Source of the DNA: CAZOMR01 sp964580655
Lineage (GTDB): Bacteria > RBG-13-61-14 > CAZOMR01
Assembly (NCBI GenBank): GCA_964580655.1
Contig: CAZOMR010000199.1
Coordinates: 1-6,224, forward strand
Length of the DNA: 6,224 nt
Direction: 5' to 3'
Position numbers and translations under genes: made by a program. Below are positions 4,691-6,224 of the stretch, piece by piece. Position 1 is the first letter of the stretch. Each line of letters starts with the position of its first letter. Below the pieces are notes generated by a model. The model was not told the origin of the DNA and searched no databases. It was given only the letters and a program-made list of their open reading frames with translations.

Positions 4691-6190
4691 ATGACTAAAG
4701 CAAGGATCATTGGATGTATTATTGGATTGTTTGTTGCGGCTCAAGCGATGCCGCTTGATGCCAGGAGTCCGAAGCTGATCGAGCGATCAGTGGTCAAGGT
4801 GATAGCAGTGGCGTCTGATCCATACTACTATCAGCCCTGGCAGACCGGGTCTCAGACCACTCATACTGGCTCAGGGGTAGTGATCGAAGGGAACAAGGTT
4901 CTCACAAATGCGCATGTAGTTGCAAACCAGACTTTCGTTCAGGTTAGACGCCAGGGAGACCCGAACAAGTACCAGGCTAATGTGCTGGTGGCTGGTCATG
5001 ATTGCGACCTGGCTCTTTTGGAGGTTAAAGATCCGAATTTTCACCAAGGCATTAAGCCTATTGATATTGGCAAGACTCCCTGGGTGAGAGACAAAGTAGT
5101 GGTTTTCGGGTTTCCCATAGGCGGTGACAAGTTGTCCATCACTGAGGGGGTTGTGTCCCGGATTGAGATGGGACAATACAACCATTGTCGGAGCAGACTT
5201 CTGCAGATACAGATTGACGCGGCAATCAATCCCGGCAACTCGGGCGGACCAGTGATCAAAAACGGCAAGATAGTGGGAATAGCTTTTCAGGGATTCAGCA
5301 GGGCGGACAATGTCGGATACATGATCCCGCCGCCTGTGATTCGCCACTTCCTGGCTGATGTGGAAGATGGAGACTATGACGGGTTCCCCACTCTCGGCAT
5401 AAAATACCAGAAACTGGAAAACCCTGATCACCGCATGTCATTGGGAATGGAGCAGGACCAGACCGGCGTGATGATAAAAAAAGTGGCCTACAACTCCTCT
5501 GCCTGGAATCGGCTCGCTGAAGGCGATGTAATTCTCTCAGTGGAAGGTGAAACTGTGGCCAATGACGGGACCATCCCTTTCATGGACGAAGAACGCATAG
5601 CATTTCCTTATTTCCTGTTGGACAAGTTCCTGGGCGATACGGCAACATTGGGAATTTTACGAGAGGGGCACGAGATAGAGATCAAGGTGCCACTCAGAAT
5701 GGCTCAGCCTGTTATATCCAAATGCGAATACGATGTTATGCCCTCATACTACATCTTCGGCGGATTGGTATTCTCGCCTCTCACACTTAATTATCTTGAT
5801 ACCTGGGGCGAGAAGTGGTGGTACCAGCCGGTAAGGCTACGGTTTCATTTCTTGATGGACATGGCAACTCCGGATGAAGAGCAGTTGGCGATCCTTCAAT
5901 ATGTGCTTGCGGATGAAGTTAATGTAGGATACCACAATATGAGGAGTCTGGTGGTAGAGCGGGTGAACGGAGAAAAAGTAAAGAACCTTAAAGACCTGAT
6001 TGATAAGATAGAATCATCAAATGAAAAATTTATCAAGATTGAGACAGAAAGCCACAATCGCGTGGTGCTGTCCAAAGAGGCCGCACTCGCCGCAAACTCC
6101 CGCATCCTGGAAAGATACCGAATACCCGCCGACCGCTCTGAAGACCTGCAAGAAAGCAATGTCCAGCCATCTTCAAAACTGATGCCATGA
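4691..6190 (+). CDS. Periplasmic Deg/HtrA serine protease of the Deg2/Deg9 type
   Basis: This is a trypsin-fold (S1C) serine protease or chaperone for protein quality control, 499 residues. A signal peptide (about 1-24, cleavage probably after DAR or nearby) implies export to the periplasm. The catalytic triad is complete: His75 in LTNAHVV, Asp106 in DCDLALLEV and Ser184 in NPGNSGGP. GFPIGGDKLSITEGVVSRIE (140-159) is characteristic of the family. A first PDZ domain runs from about 232 to 340 (PTLGIKYQKLENP, GDVILSVEGETVANDGTIPF). The rest is a second, atypical PDZ-like domain (about 345-480) including PSYYIFGGLVF and LADEVNVGYHNM. This layout, and motifs such as KLENPD-RM and VANDGT-PF, match plant Deg2 and Deg9 rather than E. 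coli DegP, which has two standard PDZ domains. The start is set by AAAGGAG. It appears to be transcribed alone or with the short ORF before it. Function is secure; substrates are unknown. Confidence 0.95.
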   Translation: MTKARIIGCIIGLFVAAQAMPLDARSPKLIERSVVKVIAVASDPYYYQPWQTGSQTTHTGSGVVIEGNKVLTNAHVVANQTFVQVRRQGDPNKYQANVLVAGHDCDLALLEVKDPNFHQGIKPIDIGKTPWVRDKVVVFGFPIGGDKLSITEGVVSRIEMGQYNHCRSRLLQIQIDAAINPGNSGGPVIKNGKIVGIAFQGFSRADNVGYMIPPPVIRHFLADVEDGDYDGFPTLGIKYQKLENPDHRMSLGMEQDQTGVMIKKVAYNSSAWNRLAEGDVILSVEGETVANDGTIPFMDEERIAFPYFLLDKFLGDTATLGILREGHEIEIKVPLRMAQPVISKCEYDVMPSYYIFGGLVFSPLTLNYLDTWGEKWWYQPVRLRFHFLMDMATPDEEQLAILQYVLADEVNVGYHNMRSLVVERVNGEKVKNLKDLIDKIESSNEKFIKIETESHNRVVLSKEAALAANSRILERYRIPADRSEDLQESNVQPSSKLMP

Positions 6191-6213
6191 TTTTAGGAAT
6201 CAATAATTTTTTG

Positions 6214-6219
6214 TTGACA
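6214..6219 (+). promoter_or_regulatory. Possible -35 box of a gene beyond the window
   Basis: TTGACA occurs in TTGTTGACAAGGTA, 24 bases after the protease stop and just before the window ends. It resembles the core of the 15-mer TCGTTGACAAAGGCA that forms the oxidoreductase promoter. The -10 region would lie outside the window, so this cannot be confirmed. Confidence 0.3.
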
Positions 6220-6224
6220 AGGTA

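Noticed and set aside
4871..5431. 186-codon minus-strand ORF within the Deg protease
   Set aside because: It is antisense to the catalytic domain of a well-supported protease and shows no protein family features.

Overview
This window looks like ordinary bacterial chromosome carrying five confident protein genes, with GC-moderate coding regions and AT-rich, repeat-containing intergenic DNA. No rRNA, tRNA, CRISPR array, transposase or phage gene is visible. The gene content (pyruvate kinase, a Cys-rich GMC-type flavoprotein with a small partner, an exported nuclease, a periplasmic Deg protease) and the style of the intergenic repeats suggest a Gram-negative, Desulfobacterota-like environmental bacterium. 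That placement is an inference with low confidence.

Layout. Positions 27-1469 (+) encode a full-length pyruvate kinase whose cation-site residues are those of the K+-independent class. Tail to tail with it, across an 18-base gap, lies a two-gene minus-strand operon. The promoter-proximal gene is a 140-residue protein (3418 down to 2996). It overlaps by ATGA with a 503-residue FAD-dependent GMC oxidoreductase (2999 down to 1488) that carries a ferredoxin-like Cys cluster. The operon has a near-consensus sigma-70 promoter placed so close to the start codon that the mRNA is predicted to be leaderless.

Positions 3419-3910 form a long divergent intergenic region. It holds a repeated TTGACA-containing 15-mer, fragments resembling dispersed bacterial palindromic repeats, two TGAC-N7-GTCA dyads, and a possible RNA pseudoknot just before the next gene. 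Positions 3911-4405 (+) encode an exported staphylococcal-nuclease-family enzyme with all catalytic residues present. A diverged second copy of the upstream sequence, including a third dyad, follows it at 4489-4543. After an unannotated 34-codon ORF (4572-4676), positions 4691-6190 (+) encode a Deg/HtrA serine protease whose closest recognisable architecture is the plant Deg2/Deg9 type, here with an export signal.

How the genes work together. The flavoprotein and its partner clearly form one translationally coupled redox unit of unknown substrate. The nuclease and the Deg protease are both predicted to act outside the cytoplasm, and related sequence lies upstream of each, so shared control is possible but unproven. 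Pyruvate kinase appears unrelated to its neighbours. I did not find convincing evidence of a new multi-gene system. The most interesting signals are the leaderless promoter, the duplicated intergenic element around the nuclease, and the lineage-atypical pyruvate kinase and Deg features.
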